DNA of 64,000 nucleotides from Photobacterium sp. TLY01. Lineage in GTDB: Bacteria > Pseudomonadota > Gammaproteobacteria > Enterobacterales > Vibrionaceae. The position numbers were made by a program, and so were the translations under genes. The stretch's first letter is position 1. Each line of letters begins with the position of its first letter. Positions 53,720-62,519 of the stretch are shown here, one piece after another. The DNA is taken from positions 186,001 through 250,000 of the forward strand of contig NZ_CP090365.1 in assembly GCF_021432065.1 (NCBI RefSeq), read 5' to 3'. The notes under the pieces were generated by a model. That model saw only the letters and a program-made list of their open reading frames with translations. It did not search any database and had not been told where the DNA came from.

Positions 53720-54887
53720 TACCGGGCGTTTTTTTGATGGCATTTCTTCAGGGATGTTCATGCTGGCACTGCCTTGGGTCATGCTGAATCAGGGCGACAT
53801 GGGGGTCTTTGTGGCGGCTGTCGCGCTCACTTGCACCGCCTTGTCATTTATCGCCACCCCTTTCACCGCCACACTGATTGACAGGCATTCACGCAAAGCC
53901 ATTCTTATCGTCATTCAGGTTATACAGTCACTGACCGCGCTGTCTGTCCTGCTGGCTTTCCGATTTCAGGTCGACTCGGTTTGGTTGCTGGCACTGGCGC
54001 AACTGATATTCTGGCTGACCAATGATGTCGCCTGGAGCACTAATAATGCCTTCACCCAGGAAAATTATGACAAGGCAGACTACGCCAGAGTCACCGGCCA
54101 GCAGGAAGTGGTCATGCAGCTGACGACGCTGAGTGCCGGGGCGGCGGGAATCGTGCTGCTGGCGTCCTGGTCGATGAACGAATTCGCCTTGCTGGCAACG
54201 CTGGCCTCTGGCATTGCTGCACTTAGCTACTGGCTCACACCCTATCGCCGCCAGCTATCGTCCCATCAACCTCAGGCGTTTTTCAGACAGCTGGCAGAGA
54301 GTAAAACTATCTTTACCCGCCAACCCGCGTTTTACCTGTTTCTGGCGTTATCCTGCCTGACCTACCCGATGCTCACTTATCTGGCAAAACTGGTGCCTGT
54401 GTATTTCTCTGAGCACAATATCAGTGGCAGCTGGTTTGCGTCCTGGTCGCTGAGCTATGGTATCGGCGCCTTGCTCACCGGTCTGTTAGTCACCCGTTTG
54501 CTGGCCCGCATCAGCCATGAAAAAGCCATGATGTACTCCGTACTCGCAATGGGAAGCCTGCTGATCAGCATGGCCGTCTGGTTAACACCTGTCGTTCTGG
54601 TCTCACTCACCGTGATTCTGGGCTTTTTCAACGCACTAAACCGTATCGCCCGTACCAATAAACTCAACTACGAAGTGAATGTGCATGAACGGGGCCGGAT
54701 AGAAGGGGGACTAAAATTATTCTCTACACTTAGTCAGAGCCTGAGCTATGTATTGATTGCAGCATTAAGCTACTTTCAGATCACTGAAATGGGTTTTATC
54801 ATGATGGGAGCCATGGTGATACTATCTGGCATGATCATGCAGTTATTGTACCGGAAAGGTTCCCATATTCAGGTTTCAATAGCCTGA
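53697..54887 (+). CDS. SoxR-regulated MFS transporter
   Basis: A 396-residue major facilitator with about twelve helices (RFFDGISSGMFMLALPWVML; FSEHNISGSWFASWSLSYGIGALLTGLL) in the class of drug exporters. AAGGAAACACGG precedes the ATG. The SoxR box promoter makes it a direct SoxR target, so it probably exports redox-active compounds such as phenazines or quinones. A terminator with GACTTCCCT/AGGGAAGTC arms and T-runs follows (54909-54948). Confidence 0.92.
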   Translation: MSRTATYLTGRFFDGISSGMFMLALPWVMLNQGDMGVFVAAVALTCTALSFIATPFTATLIDRHSRKAILIVIQVIQSLTALSVLLAFRFQVDSVWLLALAQLIFWLTNDVAWSTNNAFTQENYDKADYARVTGQQEVVMQLTTLSAGAAGIVLLASWSMNEFALLATLASGIAALSYWLTPYRRQLSSHQPQAFFRQLAESKTIFTRQPAFYLFLALSCLTYPMLTYLAKLVPVYFSEHNISGSWFASWSLSYGIGALLTGLLVTRLLARISHEKAMMYSVLAMGSLLISMAVWLTPVVLVSLTVILGFFNALNRIARTNKLNYEVNVHERGRIEGGLKLFSTLSQSLSYVLIAALSYFQITEMGFIMMGAMVILSGMIMQLLYRKGSHIQVSIA

Positions 54888-54908
54888 AGCCAAGACAATC
54901 ACTGTGGC

Positions 54909-54948
54909 GACTTCCCTGTAGCGAACCCAGGGAAGTCTTTTCATTTTT
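54909..54948 (+). terminator. Terminator of the SoxR-regulated MFS gene
   Basis: GACTTCCCT / AGGGAAGTC arms followed by TTTTCATTTTTT. It slightly overlaps the end of the convergent LysR gene. Confidence 0.88.
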
Positions 54949-55849
54949 TCATCCAGTCGTTCAGAAACTGCGCGAAGGCGATAACCTGTCTGGGCTGAAA
55001 TTTCCTGCCGGGATACACAAGCTGTAAAGCGACCGATTCGGTATCACTGAGGCTCAACCCTCTGACCTGATGATCAAAAAGCAAGTTTAGCCGACCGTCC
55101 AGCACATCCTGCCTGACATCCCACCAGGACTTCATCGCGATACCACAGCCTTCCACGGCCCATTGACGCACTAAAGCCCCGTCCGTACAGATCATGGCTG
55201 GCTCGACTTCCACCGTCATGGGCCCCTTATCCGTGACAAAGTGCCACGCATTCATCACCTGTCCGGCCCACTCCATTACCAAACATCGGTGATAAAGCAA
55301 ATCATTGGGATGCTCCGGACATCCCGATTTCGCCAGGTAAGCCGGCGATGCGCACACCACACGGCGATTCTGTACTAACGCCTTAGCCACCAGGTTGCTG
55401 TCGGGCAGATTACCCAGCCTGATCGCAATGTCTATACCTTCATCCACCAGTTTTACCATGCCATCTGTCAGATAAAGATGCGGTGCAACCTTAGGATGGG
55501 CCTCTGAAAACGCAGCCAGGGCCGGCGCCACATATTGCCTGCCAAAATCCGATGGCGCGGTGATGCGCAGGGAACCTGACAGTTCCGCCTCACATTGCGT
55601 GAATACCGCTTCTGCTGCTTCAACTTCTTCCACTACTCTCAGACAAGCCTCGTAAAATCGATAGCCCGCTTCCGTCATCGAAATATGCCGGGTATTTCTG
55701 TTGAGCAAACGGGTTTGATATCTGTGTTCCAGCTGATTCATCCGGGCGGTCATACTGGCAGGTGACAGCCCCAGCTTACGCCCTGCAGCCGCCAGTCCAC
55801 CCGATTTCACCACCTGAACAAACAACGCCATGTCATCTGTCTTTGCCAT
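54941..55849 (-). CDS. LysR-family regulator
   Basis: A 302-residue LysR protein of the CrgA/DmlR-like branch (MAKTDDMALFVQVVKSGGLAAAG; LGLSPASMTARMNQLEHRYQTRLLNR; effector domain with ITAPSDFGRQYVAPALAAF). It is divergent from the quinone-reductase-like gene at 55998 (148 bp apart), which it probably controls. Confidence 0.9.
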   Translation of the reverse strand: MAKTDDMALFVQVVKSGGLAAAGRKLGLSPASMTARMNQLEHRYQTRLLNRNTRHISMTEAGYRFYEACLRVVEEVEAAEAVFTQCEAELSGSLRITAPSDFGRQYVAPALAAFSEAHPKVAPHLYLTDGMVKLVDEGIDIAIRLGNLPDSNLVAKALVQNRRVVCASPAYLAKSGCPEHPNDLLYHRCLVMEWAGQVMNAWHFVTDKGPMTVEVEPAMICTDGALVRQWAVEGCGIAMKSWWDVRQDVLDGRLNLLFDHQVRGLSLSDTESVALQLVYPGRKFQPRQVIAFAQFLNDWMKK

Positions 55850-55997
55850 ATTATTCAGCTTTTATGAAGTATGTTTTCGTATTTACGCTAATTATAAATA
55901 TTTTCCGAATCAATACACTAAAGACCACTTAATTGCAGAATCCGAATCGCAGAACCCGATTATCCTTATGACAACCCATATACTCGAGGAAGCCCTA

Positions 55998-57020
55998 ATG
56001 AAAGCTGTCGCACTGACCCAGTACTTGCCTGTAACAAACCCAGACAGCCTGATGGATGTCGAACTCCCGGCACCGGCGGTATCAGGCAGAGATATCCTGG
56101 TGAGAGTGGCGGCCGTTTCGGTCAATCCGGTTGATACCAAAGTAAGAGCCCCAAAAGAGAAGATTGAACCTCAGCCGCGTGTACTGGGCTGGGACGCGGC
56201 AGGCACGGTCGTCGCTGTGGGTGATGACGTGACCCTGTTTTCCGTCGGAGACGAGGTATTCTACGCCGGCGACATGACCCGTCCCGGCAGCAACAGCGAA
56301 TACCAGCTGGTTGATGAGCGTATCGTCGGACATAAGCCGCAGTCTCTGTCGATGGCGGAATCGGCCGCCCTTCCGCTGACCAGTATTACCGCCTGGGAGG
56401 GTCTGTTTGATCGCCTTAAAATCGATCCTGACGTCCCACAAGACCAGAAAAGCCTGCTGATAATTGGCGGTGCTGGCGGTGTCGGCTCAGTGGCCATTCA
56501 ACTGGCCAGTCAGATTGCCGGATTGACTGTCATCGCCACCGCATCACGGGAAAACACACAGCGCTGGTGCGATGAAATGGGTGCCGATCACACCATCAAC
56601 CACCGGCAGGATATGGCGGCACAGCTGGCCGAGCTTGGTTTCCCGGCTGTGGATTATATTTTTTGCCTCAACGACACAGCAGGCCACTGGGCAACAATGA
56701 CGCAAGTCATCAAACCTCAGGGCATGATTTGCAGCATTGTTGAAAGTGATGTGCCATTGGATATGGAACCATTGAAAAGCAAAAGTGCCGGTTTTATCTG
56801 GGAATTCATGTTTACCCGCTCCATGTATCAAACCGATGACATGGCTGAGCAGGGTAATCTGCTCAATCAGATCAGCAAGCGGATGGATGCCGACTCCTTG
56901 CAAACGACGTTGACGGAACACCTGACACCGATCAACGCTGAAAACCTGCGCAAGGCCCATGCCATGGTCGAGCAAGGAAAAATGATAGGAAAAGTGGTGT
57001 TGTCTGACTGGGAAAATTAA
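55998..57020 (+). CDS. Zinc-type alcohol dehydrogenase-like / quinone reductase (MDR)
   Basis: A 340-residue medium-chain reductase (MKAVALTQYLPVTNPDSLMDVELP; NPVDTKVRAP; GGAGGVGSVAIQLASQIAG loop), of the zinc-independent quinone-oxidoreductase type common in stress regulons. ATG at 55998 follows GAGGA; the frame upstream to 55830 overlaps the divergent LysR gene and is not coding. NADPH-dependent reduction of quinones or enals is likely. Confidence 0.9.
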   Translation: MKAVALTQYLPVTNPDSLMDVELPAPAVSGRDILVRVAAVSVNPVDTKVRAPKEKIEPQPRVLGWDAAGTVVAVGDDVTLFSVGDEVFYAGDMTRPGSNSEYQLVDERIVGHKPQSLSMAESAALPLTSITAWEGLFDRLKIDPDVPQDQKSLLIIGGAGGVGSVAIQLASQIAGLTVIATASRENTQRWCDEMGADHTINHRQDMAAQLAELGFPAVDYIFCLNDTAGHWATMTQVIKPQGMICSIVESDVPLDMEPLKSKSAGFIWEFMFTRSMYQTDDMAEQGNLLNQISKRMDADSLQTTLTEHLTPINAENLRKAHAMVEQGKMIGKVVLSDWEN

Positions 57021-57101
57021 CCCAGCCACACAGCTCCTCTGCCCTGCCCAATCAATATTGAGCAGGGCAGGAATCATATCACTGGATCACTCTCACTTTA
57101 T

Positions 57102-58247
57102 TTATTCACCGAGTCTGGCTTTCACGGGTTGCAGGACCAGGATTGCAGCACCAAACAAGGCGATAGCGAGCAGCGCCATACTGTATGGCCCGGCACTGTA
57201 CGCGACACCGGCAACACCAGACCAGATCGCCACGCCCAAATGCATCATGGTCATGGCCAGTGACATAAGAACACCACGGTGAGTCACTGACAGTTCCGCG
57301 ATATAGCTTTGCAGCGCCGGAGAGCCAACTCCGCCGGCCAAAGCCCAGAGCAGCAGCAGTGGAATAACTGCAATCAGATTCTCCGCAGAAGACAGATAAA
57401 ACCAGACACTGACAACCACACAAACGCCCAGCGCAATTCGCATCACCTGACGCCCACTCTCCAGCCGACCGGTCAAACGTGGCATCAGCATATTACCGAT
57501 AACACTGATCACGCCAAGACCGGCATACACACTGCCTGCGACCCACATAGAGACACCCTGCGTATCCCGTAAATGCTGACCAACCAGATTAAACAACCCG
57601 ATGCCGCCTCCCAAGCCAAAGCACATAGCCAGCAAGGCACCCGCAGCACCGGGAATCGCCCAGAGTTTAACTTGAGCATCTTTGTGCTCAGTCATCTGCC
57701 CGGCCCGGTGTGGCTGCCTGCCTGACACATACCACAACGTTGCGGCAACAAGCCAGGCACAGATCCCCAATACGACAAAGGCGGCTCGCCAGCTTACCGT
57801 TTCGGCCAGGGCAGCGCCTAAGGCCGGGCTGGCAATCATTCCCAGCGTCAGACCCGACTGCACCCAGGCAATCTTTTTCATGGCATCTTCCCCTGCGGAG
57901 TCTGCCGCCAGAGCAAAAGCCACAGGCAACATTCCGGCGCTGGCCAGTCCCGTGGCGACCCGGGTCGCTATCCCGGCCTCAAATGTCTCCACAAGCCCTG
58001 TTGCGATCGACGCCAGACCAAACAGGACAGATGCGGGAATCATCACGGCCAGGCGTCCATGCCGGTCAGAGTACGCCCCCAGTACTGGCGCTATCAATGC
58101 CAGGGCCACGCTGTAAGCGGTAATAAACAGGGTGACGCGCTCAGGAGCAACGCCCAGATCATGGCCGATGGGGGCCAGTATCGGCCCTAGCATCAACTCA
58201 TCAGCGCCTACCAGAAACGCAATGCAAAACAATACAATTTTCATCAT
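57102..58247 (-). CDS. MFS drug-efflux-type transporter
   Basis: A 381-residue major facilitator protein (FLVGADELMLGPILAPIGHDLG; PVLGAYSDRHGRLAVMIPAS, the conserved loop 2-3 motif) with about twelve helices. It starts 15 bp after the stop of the ABC-F gene on the same strand, with AGGTGAG overlapping the intergenic gap, so the two form one operon under the attenuator at 59836-60023. Efflux of the same antibiotic class that acts on the ribosome is a reasonable inference. Confidence 0.9.
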   Translation of the reverse strand: MMKIVLFCIAFLVGADELMLGPILAPIGHDLGVAPERVTLFITAYSVALALIAPVLGAYSDRHGRLAVMIPASVLFGLASIATGLVETFEAGIATRVATGLASAGMLPVAFALAADSAGEDAMKKIAWVQSGLTLGMIASPALGAALAETVSWRAAFVVLGICAWLVAATLWYVSGRQPHRAGQMTEHKDAQVKLWAIPGAAGALLAMCFGLGGGIGLFNLVGQHLRDTQGVSMWVAGSVYAGLGVISVIGNMLMPRLTGRLESGRQVMRIALGVCVVVSVWFYLSSAENLIAVIPLLLLWALAGGVGSPALQSYIAELSVTHRGVLMSLAMTMMHLGVAIWSGVAGVAYSAGPYSMALLAIALFGAAILVLQPVKARLGE

Positions 58248-58262
58248 TATTCTGTTCTCACC

Positions 58263-59822
58263 TCAGGCCAGAGTCGCTTTTGCCATGACCCCGGCAGACT
58301 GAATATCAATCACCCGGTCCGGCCAGCCGGCGACAAAATCCCGCTCGTGCGACACTAAAATGACAGTCCCGTTAAAGTCGATCAGCGCTTGCTTCAGCGC
58401 CGCTTTCACCGTGGCATCCAGATGGGTGGTTGGTTCATCCAGCACCAGTAAGTTTACCGGCTGCAATGCAAGACGGCACAACTTCACTTTGGTCTGCTCT
58501 CCTCCGCTGAGCGAGCCGACTGGCTGCAAGGCCAGCTTGCCGGACAGTCCAAAGCGCGCTAACTGCTGCCTGGCCGCTTTGTCATCCAGACCGGGACAGA
58601 CAGACTTCACCAGATTTACAGGTGTCGCGTCCTGAAACGGCCAGTGCAGTTCCTGCTCAAAGTACCCCAATCTGAGACCTTGCGATAATTCCAGCCGGCC
58701 GGACATGACGGCCAGCTCGCCTACCAGAGTTTTCAGCAACGTCGATTTTCCTATGCCGTTAAATCCGGCAATCACCACTTTTTCACCACGGCGCAGCGAC
58801 AGATTCATGGGTGGCAGCAAAGCACGCGTGTATCCGATTTCCAGTTCGGTGGCCGCCAGCACAGTCTGGGCACTCAGAGCCGCAGCCCGGAAGGCAAATG
58901 ACACCGATTTCTCCGGCTCAGGTGCTGCCAGACGTTCAATGCGCGCCAGCTGTTTCTTGCGCCCATTGGCAATGCTCGCATTCACACCGGCGCCGTTTTT
59001 GGCAATGAACTGCTCGAGCTTATCAATGTGCTTTTTCTGGGCCTGATACTGCTTGGCGTGTGCCGCGTCGTCGCTGGCTTTCTGTGCCATCGCTTTCTCA
59101 ACATTGCCTTTATATTTGCGGATTTGCTGTCTGTCGACATCGCAGATGCCGGTCGCAATCCGGTTCAAAAACGCCTTATCGTGCGACACCACCATGAAGG
59201 CGCCTTTAAAGTTATTCAGATAATCTGCCAGCCAGTCAACATGTACGGTATCAAGATAGTTGGTCGGCTCATCCAGTAACAATACATCCGGCGATACCAG
59301 CAGCAGAGTAGCCAGCATGACTTTGTGACGCTGACCGCCACTCAGGGTGCCGAGCGGTGTTGCCATACCGAACTGGGTGATCCCCAGTCCTTCAGCCACC
59401 GCCTCTATTTTGTGGTCAGTAACATAAAAGGACTGGCTTTCCAGCGTGGCCTGAATGGAGGCGGCACGGGTCAGGAAACTGTCGCGGGCGCTTTTCTCCG
59501 GGCAGGCGTAAATGGCCATCATTTCGGCTTCCAGTGTGTACAAATCGGCAAATGCCGATTGCAGGTAACCACGTACCGTCAACCGGGGATCCAATTCTGC
59601 ATGCTGGTCCAGATAACCGATCTGCACTGCTGGCTGCCAGAGAATATCGCCGCTGTCGGGCAGCAACTCGGATTGCAGCAATTTCAGCAGGGTACTTTTC
59701 CCTACCCCATTCTTACCGGTCACTCCGATATGCTCGCCGGGAAACAGAGTGAAATCGGCCTGCTGATAAAGGGTTTTGTCGCCGATGTGGTAAGTCAGAT
59801 TTTGAATTGTAAGTAAGCTCAT
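58263..59822 (-). CDS. ABC-F ATPase (ribosome-protection type candidate)
   Basis: A 519-residue soluble protein with two ABC domains joined by a charged linker (about residues 240-310). Domain 1: Walker A GKNGVGKST, signature LSGGQRHKV, DEPTNYLD. Domain 2: GFNGIGKST, signature LSGGEQTKV, DEPTTHLD. No membrane domain exists, so it is an ABC-F protein acting on the ribosome E-site. It does not look like EttA, Uup, YheS or YbiT in detail and could be an antibiotic-resistance subtype. ATG at 59822 is used; upstream is the leader. An MFS gene follows in the same operon. Confidence 0.93.
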   Translation of the reverse strand: MSLLTIQNLTYHIGDKTLYQQADFTLFPGEHIGVTGKNGVGKSTLLKLLQSELLPDSGDILWQPAVQIGYLDQHAELDPRLTVRGYLQSAFADLYTLEAEMMAIYACPEKSARDSFLTRAASIQATLESQSFYVTDHKIEAVAEGLGITQFGMATPLGTLSGGQRHKVMLATLLLVSPDVLLLDEPTNYLDTVHVDWLADYLNNFKGAFMVVSHDKAFLNRIATGICDVDRQQIRKYKGNVEKAMAQKASDDAAHAKQYQAQKKHIDKLEQFIAKNGAGVNASIANGRKKQLARIERLAAPEPEKSVSFAFRAAALSAQTVLAATELEIGYTRALLPPMNLSLRRGEKVVIAGFNGIGKSTLLKTLVGELAVMSGRLELSQGLRLGYFEQELHWPFQDATPVNLVKSVCPGLDDKAARQQLARFGLSGKLALQPVGSLSGGEQTKVKLCRLALQPVNLLVLDEPTTHLDATVKAALKQALIDFNGTVILVSHERDFVAGWPDRVIDIQSAGVMAKATLA

Positions 59823-59835
59823 TGTGTTACATCCA

Positions 59836-60023
59836 TAAAAAAACGAGGGGCGGTACAAGGCATACCGGCCCCTCGCTTCAAGCAATCTTGAAACTAGTTT
59901 CTGACTGATTCGCGGTCAGAAACTAAAAGGCCGACGATGAAGGTCATCGTCGGCCTGTTCTCTGCATTCATCAGATACACTCACCCCTCCCTTTTTCAGG
60001 GAATAGCGGCTATATCTGATGAA
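59836..60023 (-). promoter_or_regulatory. Multi-hairpin attenuator leader of the ABC-F operon
   Basis: Four strong hairpins lie in order on the minus strand. P0 is an 11-bp stem pairing 60013-60023 with 59967-59977. P1 is GGCCGACGATGA/TCATCGTCGGCC (59929-59955) followed by TTTT. P2 is an 11-bp stem TAGTTTCTGAC/GTCAGAAACTA (59895-59925). P3 is GAGGGGCGGTA/TACCGGCCCCTC-type (59845-59874), followed by T7 at 59836-59843 and lying only 14 bp before the ABC-F start. P3 is an intrinsic terminator, so expression needs read-through. The uORF at 59894-59971 spans P1 and P2, and its start sits in P0. Confidence 0.85.
59894..59971 (-). CDS. Putative 25-residue leader peptide
   Basis: The frame starts ATG-AAT-GCA at 59971 and ends TAG at 59894. 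It includes the hydrophobic stretch TFIVGLLV in its middle, followed by polar SDRESVRN. A purine-rich GGGAGGGG lies about 12 nt upstream, slightly farther than ideal. It spans hairpins P1 and P2 and ends exactly where P2 ends, so translation would rearrange the leader. Its hydrophobic run resembles stalling leader peptides of Erm-type genes in character only. Codons are not repeated for one amino acid. Confidence 0.5.
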   Translation of the reverse strand: MNAENRPTMTFIVGLLVSDRESVRN

Positions 60024-60241
60024 GATTCAGAAGACATTCAGCTCCGAGCAACACTTCACCGTGTTAATGCGCGGAGCACAGTCGCCTGACAAAATTCTTG
60101 AATAGGATGTAAAACATTGCAGAGTGGTCCAAAAACATAATTCGGTCGCAAAATACGCAATTTTCAATCCTGAGTCAACCACATCTATTCCCGTATACCA
60201 CTCATATAGCGCATCTGCAGCAGGGCATCGCTTTACGCCCC

Positions 60242-60355
60242 TCAGCCAAAAAACGCGACCAATAGCGCAATCACAACAGCCAGAGCCAGTGTCGCTTTCA
60301 CCAGCAAACCGATATTATTACTGCCGCCATCAGGCGGCTGATTACAACATCCCAC
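60242..60355 (-). CDS. Small single-helix membrane protein (37 residues)
   Basis: GTG at 60355 is preceded by GGAGGTAACA, giving MGCCNQPPDGGSNN followed by the hydrophobic helix LLVKATLALAVVIALLVAFF. A CC motif near the start and one C-terminal helix recall small unnamed marine gammaproteobacterial proteins. It is too short for ordinary gene calling. Function unknown. Confidence 0.6.
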   Translation of the reverse strand: MGCCNQPPDGGSNNIGLLVKATLALAVVIALLVAFFG

Positions 60356-60542
60356 TGTTACCTCCAACATGGCAATCATGCAGCTCAAAACGGACAGACT
60401 AATGCTTCCCCCAAGTGGAAGGTAAAGCAAAACTGTTACCCGCTGCACATTTCCCTTTGCCCGAACCCTAATTGGCGGGAATACTCAACCAATAGCATTT
60501 ATGTTATGCATATGCGTTATCACCTTGTCATTGGAATGTCAT

Positions 60543-61541
60543 ATGCCTGTCCGAGCGAGTATTGCCCGAGTGAGTATCATCTCTGCCGGCCTGCTTTTTA
60601 TTTCTGCCTGCAGCCAGAATGCCAGTAATGATGTCGGTTTGTATGCGCAAGCCAGTAATCAGCTCACCAGCCAGCTGGGCGAGATGATGCAGGAAACCAA
60701 AACTTTACAGACAAAACGGGCCACCAATACGCTGGCACTGGAGCTGGAACGCCCCAGCACCCTGCTGACCTCAGACCGGCTGACTCAACAGGCAAAAACG
60801 TATGCCGATATCACCCAGCAGCAGTTCGCGCTGTACGCCCTGAACCGTTCCCTGCAGGACTACAGCCAAGCCCTCAGCGAACTGGCAGACGCCAAATACC
60901 GCGGCGACATTGACTATGCCGCCGCCAAATTAAGCGGTTCTCTGATCTCAGCGAACAAGCAGTATCAGGCCCTGACCGATACGCCCCTGCTTGATGCGAG
61001 CGATGACACCTTCCATATTCTGTCATCTGCCATTGCGGGAATCGGCGCCACCGTCGCGGAATCTCAGCGACGAAAAGCCCTCAAAGACATCATTATCAAG
61101 GCTGACCCGACCATCAGCACAATTTGTGACACCATCAGCCAGCGACTGTCATCCGGCAGGCTGTATGCCGCCCTGCTGTCGGAACGCCGGGATATGCTCA
61201 GTACCGATATCCGTCGTTTCAACATCATGAAAACACAAGGAAAGCTTAGCCATGAGGCAGTGATCGCCCAGATTGAAAGCCTGACTCAGCGCTCAGTGGA
61301 TATCGCCTCAACAGCGCTGATTTTCAAGCAAATGGCCAAAGCCACGCAGACGCTGAAAGAAAAGCACCACGCGATTACCGGACTGGTTGCTAACAACGAG
61401 TTCAGCGGTAAAGCCTTCATCCGCATTGCTGGCGAGCTCAGCGAAACCGGCCGCCATTATTCATCCCTGAACAATTTGCTGGGTAGCTGCGAAACCGGCT
61501 TTGAGCTCAGAGAAGATCAACTTGTTTGCAAGGAGGGGTAA
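60543..61541 (+). CDS. Hypothetical lipoprotein (first gene of a pair)
   Basis: A 332-residue protein with a lipoprotein signal (MPVRASIARVSIISAGLLFISACS; lipobox ISAC). The mature part is strongly alpha-helical (QLGEMMQETKTLQTKRATNTLALELERP; QALSELADAKYRGDIDYAAAKLSGSL). No known domain recognised. The stop is directly followed by AAGGAGGGG and the next ATG, so the two genes are coupled. Helical secretion or envelope assembly role possible but unproven. Confidence 0.72.
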   Translation: MPVRASIARVSIISAGLLFISACSQNASNDVGLYAQASNQLTSQLGEMMQETKTLQTKRATNTLALELERPSTLLTSDRLTQQAKTYADITQQQFALYALNRSLQDYSQALSELADAKYRGDIDYAAAKLSGSLISANKQYQALTDTPLLDASDDTFHILSSAIAGIGATVAESQRRKALKDIIIKADPTISTICDTISQRLSSGRLYAALLSERRDMLSTDIRRFNIMKTQGKLSHEAVIAQIESLTQRSVDIASTALIFKQMAKATQTLKEKHHAITGLVANNEFSGKAFIRIAGELSETGRHYSSLNNLLGSCETGFELREDQLVCKEG

Positions 61542-61542
61542 A

Positions 61543-61869
61543 ATGACGGACAAACCATTAGGCCACTACCTGGCTGAAGCCATCGACCAGCTACGCAAGG
61601 TGAAAGAAATCACCCTGGATTATGAGCAGGCGCTGCAATTACAGCAAGACATCAACAAGCTGTTGACTCAGCTCAGTGACGCACTCGCCTTGCCGGATTT
61701 AGGGGTTACACGTACCCAAAGTGCGGTGACGGATCTCATCTCCCTGACCTCGCTGGCCAAAAAGGCCAAACACGATCCCAGCAAAATTGCCGATGTCATT
61801 CACACCACCTCAAAAGTGGTTCGAGTGGTTGAAAAAGTGCTGAAAGGGACAGGTGAAGCGTTGCTGTAA
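61543..61869 (+). CDS. Hypothetical protein paired with the lipoprotein
   Basis: A 108-residue helical soluble protein (PLGHYLAEAIDQLRKVKEI; VIHTTSKVVRVVEKVLKG). It starts 1 bp after the lipoprotein stop with a strong AAGGAGGGG site. No family recognised. Probably acts in the cytoplasm with, or under the same control as, the lipoprotein. Confidence 0.68.
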   Translation: MTDKPLGHYLAEAIDQLRKVKEITLDYEQALQLQQDINKLLTQLSDALALPDLGVTRTQSAVTDLISLTSLAKKAKHDPSKIADVIHTTSKVVRVVEKVLKGTGEALL

Positions 61870-62105
61870 ACGCGAGTGGCGTATACAGGCTTGTTGCGAG
61901 CTGGATCTGGAAAAGGATCAATCCATCCTTGTTATTAATAGCGATAATAATAGGGAAGGAAGGATGAGTCTGCTAGAATCCCGTGCCCTCAAACCTTCAT
62001 GGCACATGATTAATCATTCGTGCCGTTCTGATATTAAATTGAAGCGTTGAGCGAATACCACCCAACCCAACCTGCACAGGCACGTGAGAAACTCAGGAAC
62101 GCGTT

Positions 62106-62519
62106 ATGATGACAGATGAAGAAAGAATTGAATTACAAAAAAATAACCCATTACACGGTCTTAAGTTAGAAACCTTACTGCAAGAGCTGGTCGATTTTTA
62201 CGGATGGGATATTCTGGATACGGCTATGCGTTTTAACTGTTTTCACGTCAATCCATCGATTAGCAGCAGTGTGAAGTATTTAAAGAAAACGGACTGGGCG
62301 AGAGAGAAGCTGGAAAACTTTTACCTGTACCGCTTCAAACGCATGCCTCGCGCAACGAGCGAAGAGTTCGAGTTGCCGCCACGCGCCCGTACTTTCCCGC
62401 ACGGTCTTCAGCCGAAAGAGCCGATGGAACTGACGGTTGAATCCATACTGAAATCGCAAGCCAAAGCCGCATCAGCCCATAAAGAGCGCTCATCACGGGG
62501 TCGTCACTCGCGCCGTTAA
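62106..62519 (+). CDS. VF530-family (DUF2132) DNA-binding protein with C-terminal extension
   Basis: A 137-residue protein whose first 75 residues match VF530 (NPLHGLKLETLLQELVDFYGWDIL; FHVNPSISSSVKYLKKTDWAREKLENFYLYRF), a small fold found in many gammaproteobacteria. The remaining 60 residues are polar and basic (RSSRGRHSRR at the end), likely nucleic-acid binding. Start is ATG 62106 or 62109. Function unknown. Confidence 0.9.
   Translation: MMTDEERIELQKNNPLHGLKLETLLQELVDFYGWDILDTAMRFNCFHVNPSISSSVKYLKKTDWAREKLENFYLYRFKRMPRATSEEFELPPRARTFPHGLQPKEPMELTVESILKSQAKAASAHKERSSRGRHSRR

Noticed and set aside
59971..59990. Alternative leader frame starting at the GTG within GGGGTGAGTG
   Set aside because: Its Shine-Dalgarno is too close to the start; the ATG at 59971 is better though its spacing is longer than ideal.
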